Source: Bacillota bacterium
Lineage (GTDB): Bacteria; Bacillota_I; Bacilli_A; RF39; UBA660
Direction of reading: 5' to 3'
NCBI GenBank assembly: GCA_015059305.1
Contig: SVAQ01000001.1
Location: 124,001 to 188,000, forward strand
Length of the DNA: 64,000 nt
The position numbers and the translations under genes were made by a program. Under the pieces are notes generated by a model. The model did no database searches. It was not told the DNA's origin and saw only the letters and a program-made list of their open reading frames with translations. How positions within the stretch are numbered: position 1 is the first letter of the stretch; each line of letters begins with the position of its first letter. Of this stretch, positions 38,937 to 46,862 are shown piece after piece.

Positions 38937-38985
38937 ATATAATAATATAATAATATAATAATATAATAATATAATAAATATTATA
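38937..38985. repeat. AT-rich 8-bp tandem repeat
   Basis: TAATAATA occurs about five times in a row inside a region of almost pure A and T, flanked by similar TATATTACTATA-like arms in opposite orientation. It lies between the HUH-like gene and the XRE gene and could be an iteron-like or easily melted region. Confidence 0.6.
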
Positions 38986-39029
38986 TATAGTAAATAAAAT
39001 ACAATCTCTAATATAAGTGGATTGTATTT

Positions 39030-39305
39030 TTAATTTTCTTTTATCCCCATTTCTTTTAATTCTTTAGAAATATCCTTTTTTACAAATAATTCTATTGGTA
39101 TATTAAGCTTTATTGACAAATAATATAAAACGCCTAAAGAAAACGTTTGACTAGTTTTTGCTAACTCAATATTAGCAATAAACCCTCTTGAAAAAGTGGA
39201 GCCCGCACTCAATTGTTCTTGTGTTAATTTTCGATATTTTCTAAAAAGTTTAATTCTTTTAGAAGCAATATCATATATGTAGCTAATATCGTCACTTTTT
39301 CTCAT
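39030..39305 (-). CDS. XRE-family transcriptional regulator
   Basis: A 91-residue Cro/CI-type protein: RIKLFRKYRKLTQEQLSAGSTFSRGFIANIELAK is the five-helix HTH, with a short C-terminal part. It likely represses element genes. It is divergent from the zinc-ribbon gene and its consensus promoter, which it may control. It keeps the usual size for phage or element repressors without a peptidase domain. Confidence 0.85.
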   Translation of the reverse strand: MRKSDDISYIYDIASKRIKLFRKYRKLTQEQLSAGSTFSRGFIANIELAKTSQTFSLGVLYYLSIKLNIPIELFVKKDISKELKEMGIKEN

Positions 39306-39368
39306 GCTTAACCAATACTTCTATAATAATTTTATCAATAACGAGTGGTAGAAAGTGTCAGTGTATAG

Positions 39369-39397
39369 TTGCGTTTTTAAAATCTAAATCGTATAAT
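39369..39397 (+). promoter_or_regulatory. Promoter of the zinc-ribbon and membrane protein unit
   Basis: TTGCGT (39369-39374), 17 bases, TATAAT (39392-39397), in the divergent region after the XRE gene. Confidence 0.75.
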
Positions 39398-39425
39398 TAA
39401 ATTAAAGTAACGAGGTGTATTTATA

Positions 39426-39539
39426 ATGAAGTGTTTAAAATGTCAAAACGAAATATTAGAGAACACTGTGCTCTGTACTTATTGTAATCAAAAATATATT
39501 AAATTGAAAAATTATTTAAATTATAAAAGGAGTAATTAA
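39426..39539 (+). CDS. Zinc-ribbon microprotein (37 residues)
   Basis: ATG to TAA gives MKCLKCQNEILENTVLC and then TYCNQKYIK: a Cys-x-x-Cys pair at residues 3 and 6 and another at 17 and 20, spaced as in zinc ribbons. GAGGTG lies nine bases upstream, and a TTGCGT-17-TATAAT promoter precedes it. Its end holds the AAAGGAG site of the next gene, so the two are coupled. Many Bacilli membrane proteins begin with such a ribbon fused to a helix; here ribbon and membrane protein are separate frames. Confidence 0.65.
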   Translation: MKCLKCQNEILENTVLCTYCNQKYIKLKNYLNYKRSN

Positions 39540-39541
39540 AA

Positions 39542-39907
39542 ATGAATAAGAAGCAAAAAACTGCAAGTATATTATTAGGAGTATTTTTTATATCAATAGC
39601 TTTATATGGAATTATTAGTGTCCTTGGAAACATAGAATTTGACTCACACGATTTGAAGGCTGGCAACTTCGCAATTGAACCTTCATTATATTCTAGTTAT
39701 ATTGTAGGAAGTTTAAAAAACGACGGGCACACAGATTGTAAAAACCCTACAATAAAATTACAATTTACTAGTGGCAGTATAAAAGAAATTAAAACATTTG
39801 ATTTAAATGTTACAATTGAGCCTTCCGAAACATACGATGTCAGATTAAGTACATATGACTATACATACCAGTACGAAGTAAAAGTCAAGTCAGCAAAATG
39901 CAATTGA
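39542..39907 (+). CDS. Small membrane-anchored extracellular protein
   Basis: The 121 residues have an N-terminal membrane helix (about 9-30) and an extracellular beta-sandwich region (SYIVGSLKNDGHTDCKNPTIKLQF...VTIEPSETYDVRL) resembling FxLYD-type domains. One Cys lies in the domain and one at the tail. It follows the zinc-ribbon frame by two bases. Function unknown; it is probably cargo of the element. Confidence 0.7.
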   Translation: MNKKQKTASILLGVFFISIALYGIISVLGNIEFDSHDLKAGNFAIEPSLYSSYIVGSLKNDGHTDCKNPTIKLQFTSGSIKEIKTFDLNVTIEPSETYDVRLSTYDYTYQYEVKVKSAKCN

Positions 39908-39928
39908 AATATTTATAAATGATAATCA

Positions 39929-39963
39929 TAAAAAAGCGCTTTAAACATATAAAAGTGTTTTTT
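39929..39963. terminator. Probable terminator
   Basis: AAAAAAGCGCTTT/AAAAGTGTTTTTT hairpin (G-U pairs when read from the plus strand) after the small membrane protein gene. The flanking A- and T-tracts may also serve the convergent gene. Confidence 0.7.
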
Positions 39964-40004
39964 ATTTGAACAAATTGTATTGTTACTTATACTTTTATTA
40001 TATA

Positions 40005-40823
40005 CTACATTTCTTCTTCTGCTAATATTTGTTCAACTTTATTAATTTCTTTTTCATAAAAATCTGTATTATTTTTAATAAATTCCATCATTGCAGTATT
40101 AATATCCATTGTTATTAATCGCATATCTCTACACTCTTTTAAAACTCTTTCTAAGAAAGTTTTTTCTTCAGATAAACCTTCAAGATACTTTTGAATTGCT
40201 AAATAAAAGGTACTTAAAGCATATGCCATATCATCATTGTTATATTCTAACAATCCAAAGCCTTCTCTTTCTAGTATATCTACATTTTCAGGTCTAATTG
40301 CTAATTTCAAAAATAATTTTTTTTCTCTTGATGAAGGGTTTTCAATGGTTGCTCCCGTATTTTGAATAAAATTTAATGAAAATGCACTCATCATAGCAAT
40401 ATTATGAACTAATTTTAAACACAAAAGCTGTGGAGACACGTCTTCGAAAACTCCTTCAACATCTGAAATTAACACACTACTATCGTTTGCATAGAAATAA
40501 TAATAAGAATTCAAAAAATATTCAGGATTTTCTTCCATAATTGTTGCAATTAACATTGGTAGCATTATCTCTTCTTTTGTTAATTCTCCGCCAACTTTTT
40601 CATTTTTAAGCCGTTCTTCTGTTTTGCGAGGTTCCTCATCAACATTTTTTTGTTTATTTATGCATAATTTTTTTAAAAGTAGCCCCACAACTAGTGAAAT
40701 TATTCCTAATAAAAAACTGCTACCATAATCTAAATCTTGCTGACCACGAATTGTAAAACCAAAAAAGGGACCTATTATTAGAACTATACCACAAAAAATT
40801 AAAGTTCCACTAACTCTTTTCAT
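40005..40823 (-). CDS. Two-helix membrane protein of unknown function (element cargo)
   Basis: The 272 residues begin with two membrane helices (about 5-25 and 34-52), then a charged linker (KQKNVDEEPRKTEERLKNEK) and a cytoplasmic helical domain of about 190 residues. I do not recognise the family. It is the last gene before the right attachment site, a usual place for cargo such as defence or fitness genes, but nothing in the sequence shows such a function. It ends in TAG. Confidence 0.65.
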   Translation of the reverse strand: MKRVSGTLIFCGIVLIIGPFFGFTIRGQQDLDYGSSFLLGIISLVVGLLLKKLCINKQKNVDEEPRKTEERLKNEKVGGELTKEEIMLPMLIATIMEENPEYFLNSYYYFYANDSSVLISDVEGVFEDVSPQLLCLKLVHNIAMMSAFSLNFIQNTGATIENPSSREKKLFLKLAIRPENVDILEREGFGLLEYNNDDMAYALSTFYLAIQKYLEGLSEEKTFLERVLKECRDMRLITMDINTAMMEFIKNNTDFYEKEINKVEQILAEEEM

Positions 40824-41075
40824 ATTTTAACCAACCTCTCTATCGTTACATCAATTATATCATAAATCACTTGCAATTTATAAATTTCATTTCTATTAAC
40901 TAAACTTTAACATGAACAGCGAAGTACATTACTCTTAAAACACAAATAAATCTAATTTTCACAACAATAAATAACTTTCAAAGGTATTTTATCGTTTCCA
41001 ACAATATCTTCTCTTAAATTTGCTAAAAACTATTAAATTGATAAAAACTATTTTTTAATTATATATACTGACAAA

Positions 41076-41106
41076 TAAAAAACAAATTATAAAAATTTGT
41101 TTTTTA
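41076..41106. terminator. AT-rich hairpin, terminator-like
   Basis: AAAAAACAAATT/AATTTGTTTTTT stem with a short A/T loop, terminator-like in both directions, inside the non-coding right end of the element. Confidence 0.55.
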
Positions 41107-41167
41107 TACGTTTACACGTAACCTATTATAAATCAAATATCACAGAGGGAGTCAGGGCACCTATATG

Positions 41168-41189
41168 AAAAGTGGCAAAACAAGTGGCA
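41168..41189 (+). repeat. Candidate integrase arm-type sites, right
   Basis: AAAAGTGGCA (41168-41177) and ACAAGTGGCA (41180-41189), same orientation as the left pair, about 110 bases inside the right attachment core. Confidence 0.6.
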
Positions 41190-41301
41190 AAAAGTTGTAG
41201 AGATATACTATTTTTTAATAAATCTTATTATTTATATATTATTTTATAACGATAATTTATCACTATATAATAAGCTTTAATAACATCTAATATTTGCTTT
41301 T

Positions 41302-41327
41302 TTAGTCAAATTGTCTAATGTATTTTT
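41302..41327 (+). repeat. Right attachment site (direct repeat copy 2)
   Basis: Second copy of the 26-bp repeat. It ends on the stop codon of the methionine-gamma-lyase-like gene, so before integration a single hairpin separated that gene from the EIIB-like gene. Confidence 0.85.
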
Positions 41328-42595
41328 TATTTATTAAGCATTCTTGAGACTGCTACCATAAGTGCTATGCGTCCATATTCATATGTAAGACCGCCTTGTT
41401 GATAGGCAATAAACGGATCTCTAAGTGGTCCATCACAAGATATTTCAATACTTGAGCCTTGTGTAAAAGAACCTGAAGCCATAATAATTTCATCATCATA
41501 TCCTGGCATACTTGTCGGAACTGGCATCGCATTATTATCAATTGCTGATGCACTTTGAATACCCTCACAATATTTAATTAAGTCTTCTTTATTTACAAAG
41601 AAAATGTTTTGGACAATATCCACTCTTTTATCATTATATTTTGGTTCAACTTTATAATTTAAATCCTCTAAAACTTTACTAGTTAATATTGCTGTTTTCA
41701 AACTTGAAGCAACTGCTAAAGGAGCGTGATAAAGTCCCATTAAAATATTTTTATTTTGCCCAAGCGTCGGGCCAACATCTTTACCTTCGCCAGGAACCGT
41801 TAATCTTTCAGCTGTTAACTGAACTAGATCTTTTCTTCCCGCAATATAACCACCATTTGGAGAGATACCCCCACCTAAATTTTTAATTAAAGAACCAACA
41901 ATTAAATCAGCACCCACTTCTAACGGTGATTTTTCTTCCACAAATTCACAATAACAATTATCAATCATCACAATTGTATCTGAAGATATTTCTTTAATAA
42001 ATTTAATAATCTTTTCAATTTTACTTATATCAATACTTTTTCTCGTAGAATAACCTTTACTTCTTTGGATTTCAATTAATTTTACCTTTTGAGATTTTAA
42101 TACTTTTTCAATCATTTCATAATCAAAATCATTATTTATTAAATTAATTTGTTCATAATTCACACCAAATGATTTTAAACTACTTGGATTTTCTCTTATT
42201 CCAATTACTTCATGCAAAGTATCATAAGGAAGGCCTGTAATACTTAAAAGTGTATCGCCAGGTCTAAGCATACCAAAAAGTGCTACAGTTAAAGCATGAG
42301 TTCCAGAAATAATTTGCGTTCTAACTAGTGCATCTTCAGCATTTAAAATATGTGCAAAGACTCTTTCAATTTTATCTCGACCTACATCGTTATAACCATA
42401 CCCTGTTGAAGAAGCAAAATCACTTTCGGAAATATTTTCTTTTTTAAAGGCATTAATTACTTTTAAACTATTAATAAAAGCCTGATGATCTATTTCATTA
42501 TAAACTTTTGTAAGAGTTTTCTCTGCCTCAATTACCTTTTGATAAACAATTTGATCTATTTTTAGATTTTCTAATAACTTATTCATATCTTCCAT
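41327..42595 (-). CDS. PLP-dependent methionine gamma-lyase/aluminium-resistance family protein
   Basis: This fold-type I PLP enzyme of 422 residues has SGTHALTVALFGMLRPGD near residue 100, VMIDNCYCEFVEEKSP with the cofactor-contacting Asp, and SLIKNLGGGISPNGGYIAGRK with the Schiff-base Lys (SxxKNxGG). Those phrases identify the Met_gamma_lyase (YnbB, aluminium-resistance) family, thought to cleave C-S bonds of sulphur amino acids. The start overlaps the upstream SDR gene by 17 bases; an ATG three codons later is also possible. Substrate is inferred from family. Confidence 0.82.
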   Translation of the reverse strand: MEDMNKLLENLKIDQIVYQKVIEAEKTLTKVYNEIDHQAFINSLKVINAFKKENISESDFASSTGYGYNDVGRDKIERVFAHILNAEDALVRTQIISGTHALTVALFGMLRPGDTLLSITGLPYDTLHEVIGIRENPSSLKSFGVNYEQINLINNDFDYEMIEKVLKSQKVKLIEIQRSKGYSTRKSIDISKIEKIIKFIKEISSDTIVMIDNCYCEFVEEKSPLEVGADLIVGSLIKNLGGGISPNGGYIAGRKDLVQLTAERLTVPGEGKDVGPTLGQNKNILMGLYHAPLAVASSLKTAILTSKVLEDLNYKVEPKYNDKRVDIVQNIFFVNKEDLIKYCEGIQSASAIDNNAMPVPTSMPGYDDEIIMASGSFTQGSSIEISCDGPLRDPFIAYQQGGLTYEYGRIALMVAVSRMLNK

Positions 42596-43274
42596 CCATT
42601 CTTACAATATCACCACTTATATAATCATCATTATTGATAATCATTTCGATAATCTTTACAGCAATATCTTCTTTTCTTAAAAGCTCCTTTTGACCACTTT
42701 TTTCTAAAGCTTCTTTTAAATACTTTGGATCCATTTGGCTCACCGTTTCTGTATTTACCCAGCCCGGAGCTAATGCACAAACTTTTAAATTAGGAAAACG
42801 TAGCGCTAAGTTTTTGGTCAAATTTTCAAGTCCCGCTTTCGATGCGGCATAATCCATTGAATAAGGATCATAAGTATCTTGTGCATCAGTGGACGAAATA
42901 TTAATAATTACACCTTTACTCATAATTTTCGAAGCATATTTACAAAGTAAAAACGGGGCCACTAAATTAACATTTAAAACTTCTAAAAAATCTTTACCAC
43001 TTTTAACATAAATATCATCATCACGGCATAAAGCAGCACAATTAATTAAAACATCAATTTTACCATATTTATTTTCTACGTATTTGATTAATCTTTCAAT
43101 TTCTTTTTCGCTACCTATATTACATTTATAACTTTCAAAAACAGTATCTTTAATTTTAGTATTATTATAAATACCAATTACATTTGCACCGTATTGACTT
43201 AATATATTTGCTAAACAATGTCCAATTCCTTTGCTGGCACCAGTAACTATAACTACTACATCTTCAAAATTCAT
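42579..43274 (-). CDS. Short-chain dehydrogenase/reductase
   Basis: At 231 residues it has the NAD(P)-binding TGASKGIGHCLA at residues 11-22, an NAA-like motif (INCAALC), the catalytic Ser in NISSTDA and the YAASK pair. It ends in SGDIVRMDGR, close to FabG/ketoreductase members. The substrate is unknown. Its coupling to the lyase-like gene suggests a shared pathway. Confidence 0.85.
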   Translation of the reverse strand: MNFEDVVVIVTGASKGIGHCLANILSQYGANVIGIYNNTKIKDTVFESYKCNIGSEKEIERLIKYVENKYGKIDVLINCAALCRDDDIYVKSGKDFLEVLNVNLVAPFLLCKYASKIMSKGVIINISSTDAQDTYDPYSMDYAASKAGLENLTKNLALRFPNLKVCALAPGWVNTETVSQMDPKYLKEALEKSGQKELLRKEDIAVKIIEMIINNDDYISGDIVRMDGRYE

Positions 43275-43321
43275 TTTCTGCCTCTTTCATACTAGAAATT
43301 ATAACATACAAAGAATAAAAC

Positions 43322-43615
43322 TTAAATTTTTTCAATATCTACAATATCAGTTATTTTAATTTTTTCACCAGTTAAAGTAAGTAACTGAGTAGTTGTTTTT
43401 CCTACTATCGTTCTTTCTTGAATATCATCTTTAAATTTTATTCTAACTCTACTTTTATAAACATGGTTATTTGATGCAAAAATTTCATTTATCTTACTTA
43501 TAACATTTACGGGCTTTTTAGGCATCAAAATATTATCTGTTCCATAAAATCTCTCTTGGGAATTATCTAATTTCTTGTCTATTGGAAATGCACTTACACT
43601 TGGTAAATCTTTCAT
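43322..43615 (-). CDS. Small protein of unknown function
   Basis: The 97 residues have a polar N-terminal half and a C-terminal beta-rich half (VRIKFKDDIQERTIVGKTTTQLLTLTGEKIKITDIVDI) that looks like an SH3/Sm-type barrel. No family recognised. GGTGATAAT precedes the ATG, which is divergent from the RodA-like gene. Confidence 0.6.
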   Translation of the reverse strand: MKDLPSVSAFPIDKKLDNSQERFYGTDNILMPKKPVNVISKINEIFASNNHVYKSRVRIKFKDDIQERTIVGKTTTQLLTLTGEKIKITDIVDIEKI

Positions 43616-43670
43616 ATTATCACCTAAAATAGTATATGATAAATAGCCTAAAAATGAGCATAATATATAT

Positions 43671-44789
43671 ATGAAAAGAAATGAAAACTATTTAATAAGT
43701 ATACCAATATTAATATTATTTCTAATAAGTATTATTAATTTATATAACGCCAAATATTTAAATAGTTTTTATAATTATTATTATCTCAAACAAATTATTT
43801 GGTATATTTTTGGTATTTTAATTATTCTAATTACTAGGAAAATAAATCTTAAAGCGATTTTTAAATACAGTAAGCATCTATATATAATAAATATATTTCT
43901 TTTGATACTTGTATTATTTATTGGTGATGAAATTAATGGCACTAGAGCATGGATTGATTTAAAATTTTTTAATTTTCAACCAAGTGAATTTATGAAAATT
44001 ACTTTAACTTTATATTTAATTGAACAAAGTCAAAAGAAAGAGAAAAAACTTTTAAATATTTGCAAACTTACTATTTTAACTTTAATACCCTCGCTTCTAG
44101 TCTTTTTAGAACCCGATACTGGAGCAATTATCTTCTTTGTTATTATCTATTTTTTTATTTTATCTACTAAAAAAATTAAATGGTATTACTATCTTATCTT
44201 TATTATTACTATGATAGCTTTGGTGATAGTTTTCTTTTACTGTTATTTTAATAATCAAGATTTACTAATAAAATTAATTGGCACATCATTTTTTTATCGC
44301 GTTGACAGAATTATAAATTTTAAAGCTAATAACTATCAATTAGATCTTTCTTTATTATCAATTTTTGGTGGTCTTATATTTAAAAATGGCTTTAATAATA
44401 TTTTAATTTACATTCCCGAAGGTGCTACAGATTTTATTTTTGCTTTTTGTATAGGAAATTTTGGGTTAAGTATTGGCATTTTAATAATCGGATGTTACGC
44501 ACTTATCCTTTGGGGACTTTTAAAGAAAATTAAATCTAAACAAAATAAAAAAACTAACTATTTAGTAATTAGTTTTCTTTTAATATTATTTTTCCAAGTT
44601 GTCATTAACATATCCATGAATTTGGGAATAATACCGATTGTTGGTATTACACTACCTTTTCTTTCATATGGTGGCAGTAGTATCCTAGTATGTTTTATTT
44701 ACCTTGCTCTAATTTTTAATCTAACTAGTAAGGATAATTATTATAACCGCCAGAAGAGTAAGAATAAGAGTAACCACTATAAGGTCTAA
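43671..44789 (+). CDS. FtsW/RodA/SpoVE family peptidoglycan polymerase
   Basis: This SEDS-family membrane protein of 372 residues has about ten helices. The signature GTRAWIDLKFFNFQPSEFMKI lies near residue 90, and the C-terminal GIIPIVGITLPFLSYGGSS carries the family Ser-Tyr-Gly-Gly. It polymerises lipid II into glycan strands with a class B PBP. Sequence alone does not separate RodA, FtsW and SpoVE, though the QPSE and short length favour RodA. No clear ribosome-binding site precedes the ATG. The 3' end overlaps the opposite small gene by 65 bases. Confidence 0.85.
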   Translation: MKRNENYLISIPILILFLISIINLYNAKYLNSFYNYYYLKQIIWYIFGILIILITRKINLKAIFKYSKHLYIINIFLLILVLFIGDEINGTRAWIDLKFFNFQPSEFMKITLTLYLIEQSQKKEKKLLNICKLTILTLIPSLLVFLEPDTGAIIFFVIIYFFILSTKKIKWYYYLIFIITMIALVIVFFYCYFNNQDLLIKLIGTSFFYRVDRIINFKANNYQLDLSLLSIFGGLIFKNGFNNILIYIPEGATDFIFAFCIGNFGLSIGILIIGCYALILWGLLKKIKSKQNKKTNYLVISFLLILFFQVVINISMNLGIIPIVGITLPFLSYGGSSILVCFIYLALIFNLTSKDNYYNRQKSKNKSNHYKV

Positions 44790-44970
44790 AAGGTGGGTAT
44801 GGTGGATACGGTGGGTATGGTGGAGCTACATTATAAATTGGACGAGGTCTTGTAAGTCCCACTGCAGCACCTCCAGCTAAGCCTCCAAGAAGAAACGGAA
44901 AAATAAATCGATCATTTCCTGGTCTTCCCATTGGAGATGGATATATTTTATTATTTGGATAATTTAGCAT
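44725..44970 (-). CDS. Pro/Tyr-rich small hydrophobic protein
   Basis: The 81 residues have FIFPFLLGGLAGGAAVGL, a Gly-rich hydrophobic stretch at about 22-40, then PYPPYPPYPPFRPYSGYSYSYSSGGY, a Pro/Tyr tail. Similar small proteins with this hydrophobic-then-PYP layout occur widely in spore-forming Firmicutes and are sometimes called coat-like, with no proven function. AAGGGTGAT precedes the ATG, which supports translation despite the 65-base overlap with the RodA-like gene on the other strand. Confidence 0.65.
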   Translation of the reverse strand: MLNYPNNKIYPSPMGRPGNDRFIFPFLLGGLAGGAAVGLTRPRPIYNVAPPYPPYPPYPPFRPYSGYSYSYSSGGYNNYPY

Positions 44971-45029
44971 ATTTTATCACCCTTCACTTTTAAAATATGC
45001 CTTATTAAAATTCCATTTAATTAATTTGC

Positions 45030-45530
45030 CTAATTTTTACTAATAATTCTTTTTATTTTAACATCTAAAGAATTTAAATATTCATCAATTATTTTACTTT
45101 GTGATTTAGTTTCAGCATAAGCCGTAATGGCAATACTTTTTTTCCACTCTTTTGTATATCCGTCAGTCGCTAAATTAGTAATATGATGTTCCTTTAAAAA
45201 ATCTCTTAGCTTTTTCATAGTTTTTTTATCATCACATAGTAAAACATTAACGTATGTTCTTTCTTTTGAAAAGCGATTACTTATCATAACCGCTAGAATT
45301 GTACCTATACCACTGGCAACAGAAATAACATACATCGTTAAATCCCCATTTGCGGATACAGCATCAATAAGTTTATAAAAAATAACTTGACTTACTACAA
45401 CCGAAAGGCCTGCTAAAAAAGCTTTATTCTTTTGAATTAAAATTGTTTTACTGGTTGTAAGGATATTATCAAATACTTTTATTAAAAAAATTACTACTAA
45501 ATTTAAAATAAATATCGCTGTTGCTGTCAT
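45030..45530 (-). CDS. UPF0316/DUF5698-DUF2179 membrane protein
   Basis: Three or four membrane helices (about residues 3-90) contain FDNILTTSKTILIQKNKAFLAGLSVVVSQVIFY, the DUF5698 pattern, and the C-terminal half (VNVLLCDDKKTMKKLRDFLKEHH...ITAYAETKSQSKIIDEYL) fits DUF2179. That layout is UPF0316 (YebE/YitT neighbours), of unknown function. The start at 45530 lies eight bases after AAAGGGG; the ATG two codons earlier is too close to it. Confidence 0.8.
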   Translation of the reverse strand: MTATAIFILNLVVIFLIKVFDNILTTSKTILIQKNKAFLAGLSVVVSQVIFYKLIDAVSANGDLTMYVISVASGIGTILAVMISNRFSKERTYVNVLLCDDKKTMKKLRDFLKEHHITNLATDGYTKEWKKSIAITAYAETKSQSKIIDEYLNSLDVKIKRIISKN

Positions 45531-45596
45531 ATTCATTTCCCCTTTCTTTTTTTTGCGCAAGGCTATAATCGTATCATAAATTAATTATTATTGCAA

Positions 45597-45622
45597 CAAA
45601 AAAATGCCATATAGGCATTTTA
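45597..45622 (-). terminator. Terminator of tyrS
   Basis: AAAATGCC/GGCATTTT stem with a five-base loop and T-tract on the minus strand, including the tyrS stop. Confidence 0.85.
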
Positions 45623-46846
45623 TTCATATATTCCTAAATAATAACTCTTTTTCCCTTTTTTAAGAAGCATTACTTTTCCATCAATAAAATCATTACTATT
45701 TAAAATTTTATCTAAGTCATTTATTTTTTCACCATTAATACTAATTGCATTACCTGTTATCATTTCTCTAGCTTCTCTTTTCGAAGAACAAACTTTGTTT
45801 ACTACAAGAAAGTCTAATAACATTTCATTTTCTTGTACTTTAAATGATTCTACATCTTTAAATTCACTTAGAATAAAGTCGCTACTTAAATCTTTAACAT
45901 TTCCACTAAATAAGGCTTCTGCTTGCTTTACAGCTTGTTCATATTCACAAGAGCCATGTAAATCAGTAATAATTTCTTTAGCTAACGCTTTTTGACCAAT
46001 TCTCTTTTCTGGAGCAACATTATGTTCTATTTCAATTGCTTCAATTTCTTCTTTAGTTAAGAATGTTAACATTTTTAAATACTGTATAATCATTGAATCT
46101 TCAAGATTAATTAAATATTGATATAATTCATAGCTACTTGTTTTATTTTTATCAAGCCATAAGGCATTTCCTTCAGTTTTACCAAATTTCTTTCCTTGCG
46201 AATCAGTAACAAGTGGCATAACCATACCATATGCTTCTTTATCTATTTTTTTTCTAATTAATTCAATTCCAGATGTAATATTTCCCCATTGATCTGAACC
46301 TGCAACTTGTAAAACACAATTACGAGTTTCATATAAATATAAAAAATCTAAAGCTTGTAAAATCATGTAAGAAAATTCTGCATATGTTATACCTGTTTCT
46401 AATCTAGACTTTACTTTGTCTTTGGCAAGCATATAATTTACATTAAAATATTTACCATAATCTCTTAAAAAATCAATTACATTAATATCTTTTGTCCAAT
46501 CATAATTATTTACTACTTCAAAACCAAAAATTTCTTCAGCTTGTTTTTTTAATCCTTTTATATTATGTTCAACTTCTTCTTTTGTAATCATTGGTCTTTC
46601 TGCAGTAGGTTTAGGATCACCAATTAAACCAGTTGCCCCTCCGACTAATAAAAGCGGATGATGGCCAGCCTTAGCTAATCTTTTAGATATTAAAAAAGAT
46701 GAATAATGGCCAATGTGCATAGAATCTGCTGTTGGATCAGTTCCAATATAGAAAGTTAATCCCCCTTCATTTAGTTTTTCAATTAATTCTGGGCTACTTA
46801 TATCTTGAATAAGCCCTCTCCATTTTAATTCTTCATATAAAGTCAT
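45620..46846 (-). CDS. tyrS: Tyrosyl-tRNA synthetase
   Basis: Class I synthetase charging tRNA-Tyr. HIGH (44-47) and KFGKTEGN (near 230, the KMSKS equivalent) frame the Rossmann catalytic core. The tyrosine pocket phrases VGGATGLIGDP and QVAGSDQWGNI are present. The C-terminal 65 residues form an S4 RNA-binding domain. At 408 residues it is of bacterial TyrRS length (about 410-420). AGGAGG precedes the ATG. A compact T-box-like leader controls it. Confidence 0.96.
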   Translation of the reverse strand: MTLYEELKWRGLIQDISSPELIEKLNEGGLTFYIGTDPTADSMHIGHYSSFLISKRLAKAGHHPLLLVGGATGLIGDPKPTAERPMITKEEVEHNIKGLKKQAEEIFGFEVVNNYDWTKDINVIDFLRDYGKYFNVNYMLAKDKVKSRLETGITYAEFSYMILQALDFLYLYETRNCVLQVAGSDQWGNITSGIELIRKKIDKEAYGMVMPLVTDSQGKKFGKTEGNALWLDKNKTSSYELYQYLINLEDSMIIQYLKMLTFLTKEEIEAIEIEHNVAPEKRIGQKALAKEIITDLHGSCEYEQAVKQAEALFSGNVKDLSSDFILSEFKDVESFKVQENEMLLDFLVVNKVCSSKREAREMITGNAISINGEKINDLDKILNSNDFIDGKVMLLKKGKKSYYLGIYE

Positions 46847-46862
46847 AAATTCCTCCTAAAAA

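Larger units (their letters stand above)
40824..41301. other. Non-coding right end of the integrated element
   Basis: About 480 bases with no credible gene. It contains an AT hairpin (41076-41106), a near-palindrome TACGTTTACACGTA (41107-41120) and two AGTGGCA arm-like repeats (41168-41189). The remainder is unstructured AT-rich sequence. Confidence 0.6.
35964..41327. mobile_element. Integrated element of 5.3 kb with tyrosine integrase
   Basis: A 26-bp perfect direct repeat bounds the segment (35964-35989 and 41302-41327). Inside are a tyrosine recombinase close to the left end, a Cys-finger protein, an excisionase-like gene, a possible HUH protein, an XRE repressor, and small cargo genes for zinc-ribbon and membrane proteins. 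No conjugation, capsid or packaging genes were seen. It therefore looks like a small integrative (possibly mobilisable) element or phage satellite rather than a full prophage or ICE. Confidence 0.82.

Noticed and set aside
38880..39000. Possible tRNA or structured RNA in the AT-rich stretch
   Set aside because: It is simple-sequence A/T repeat and cannot form a tRNA cloverleaf.
43650..43671. Leaderless start for the RodA-like gene from a CATAAT box
   Set aside because: No -35 match, and the stretch is plain AT repeat, so evidence is too weak to list.
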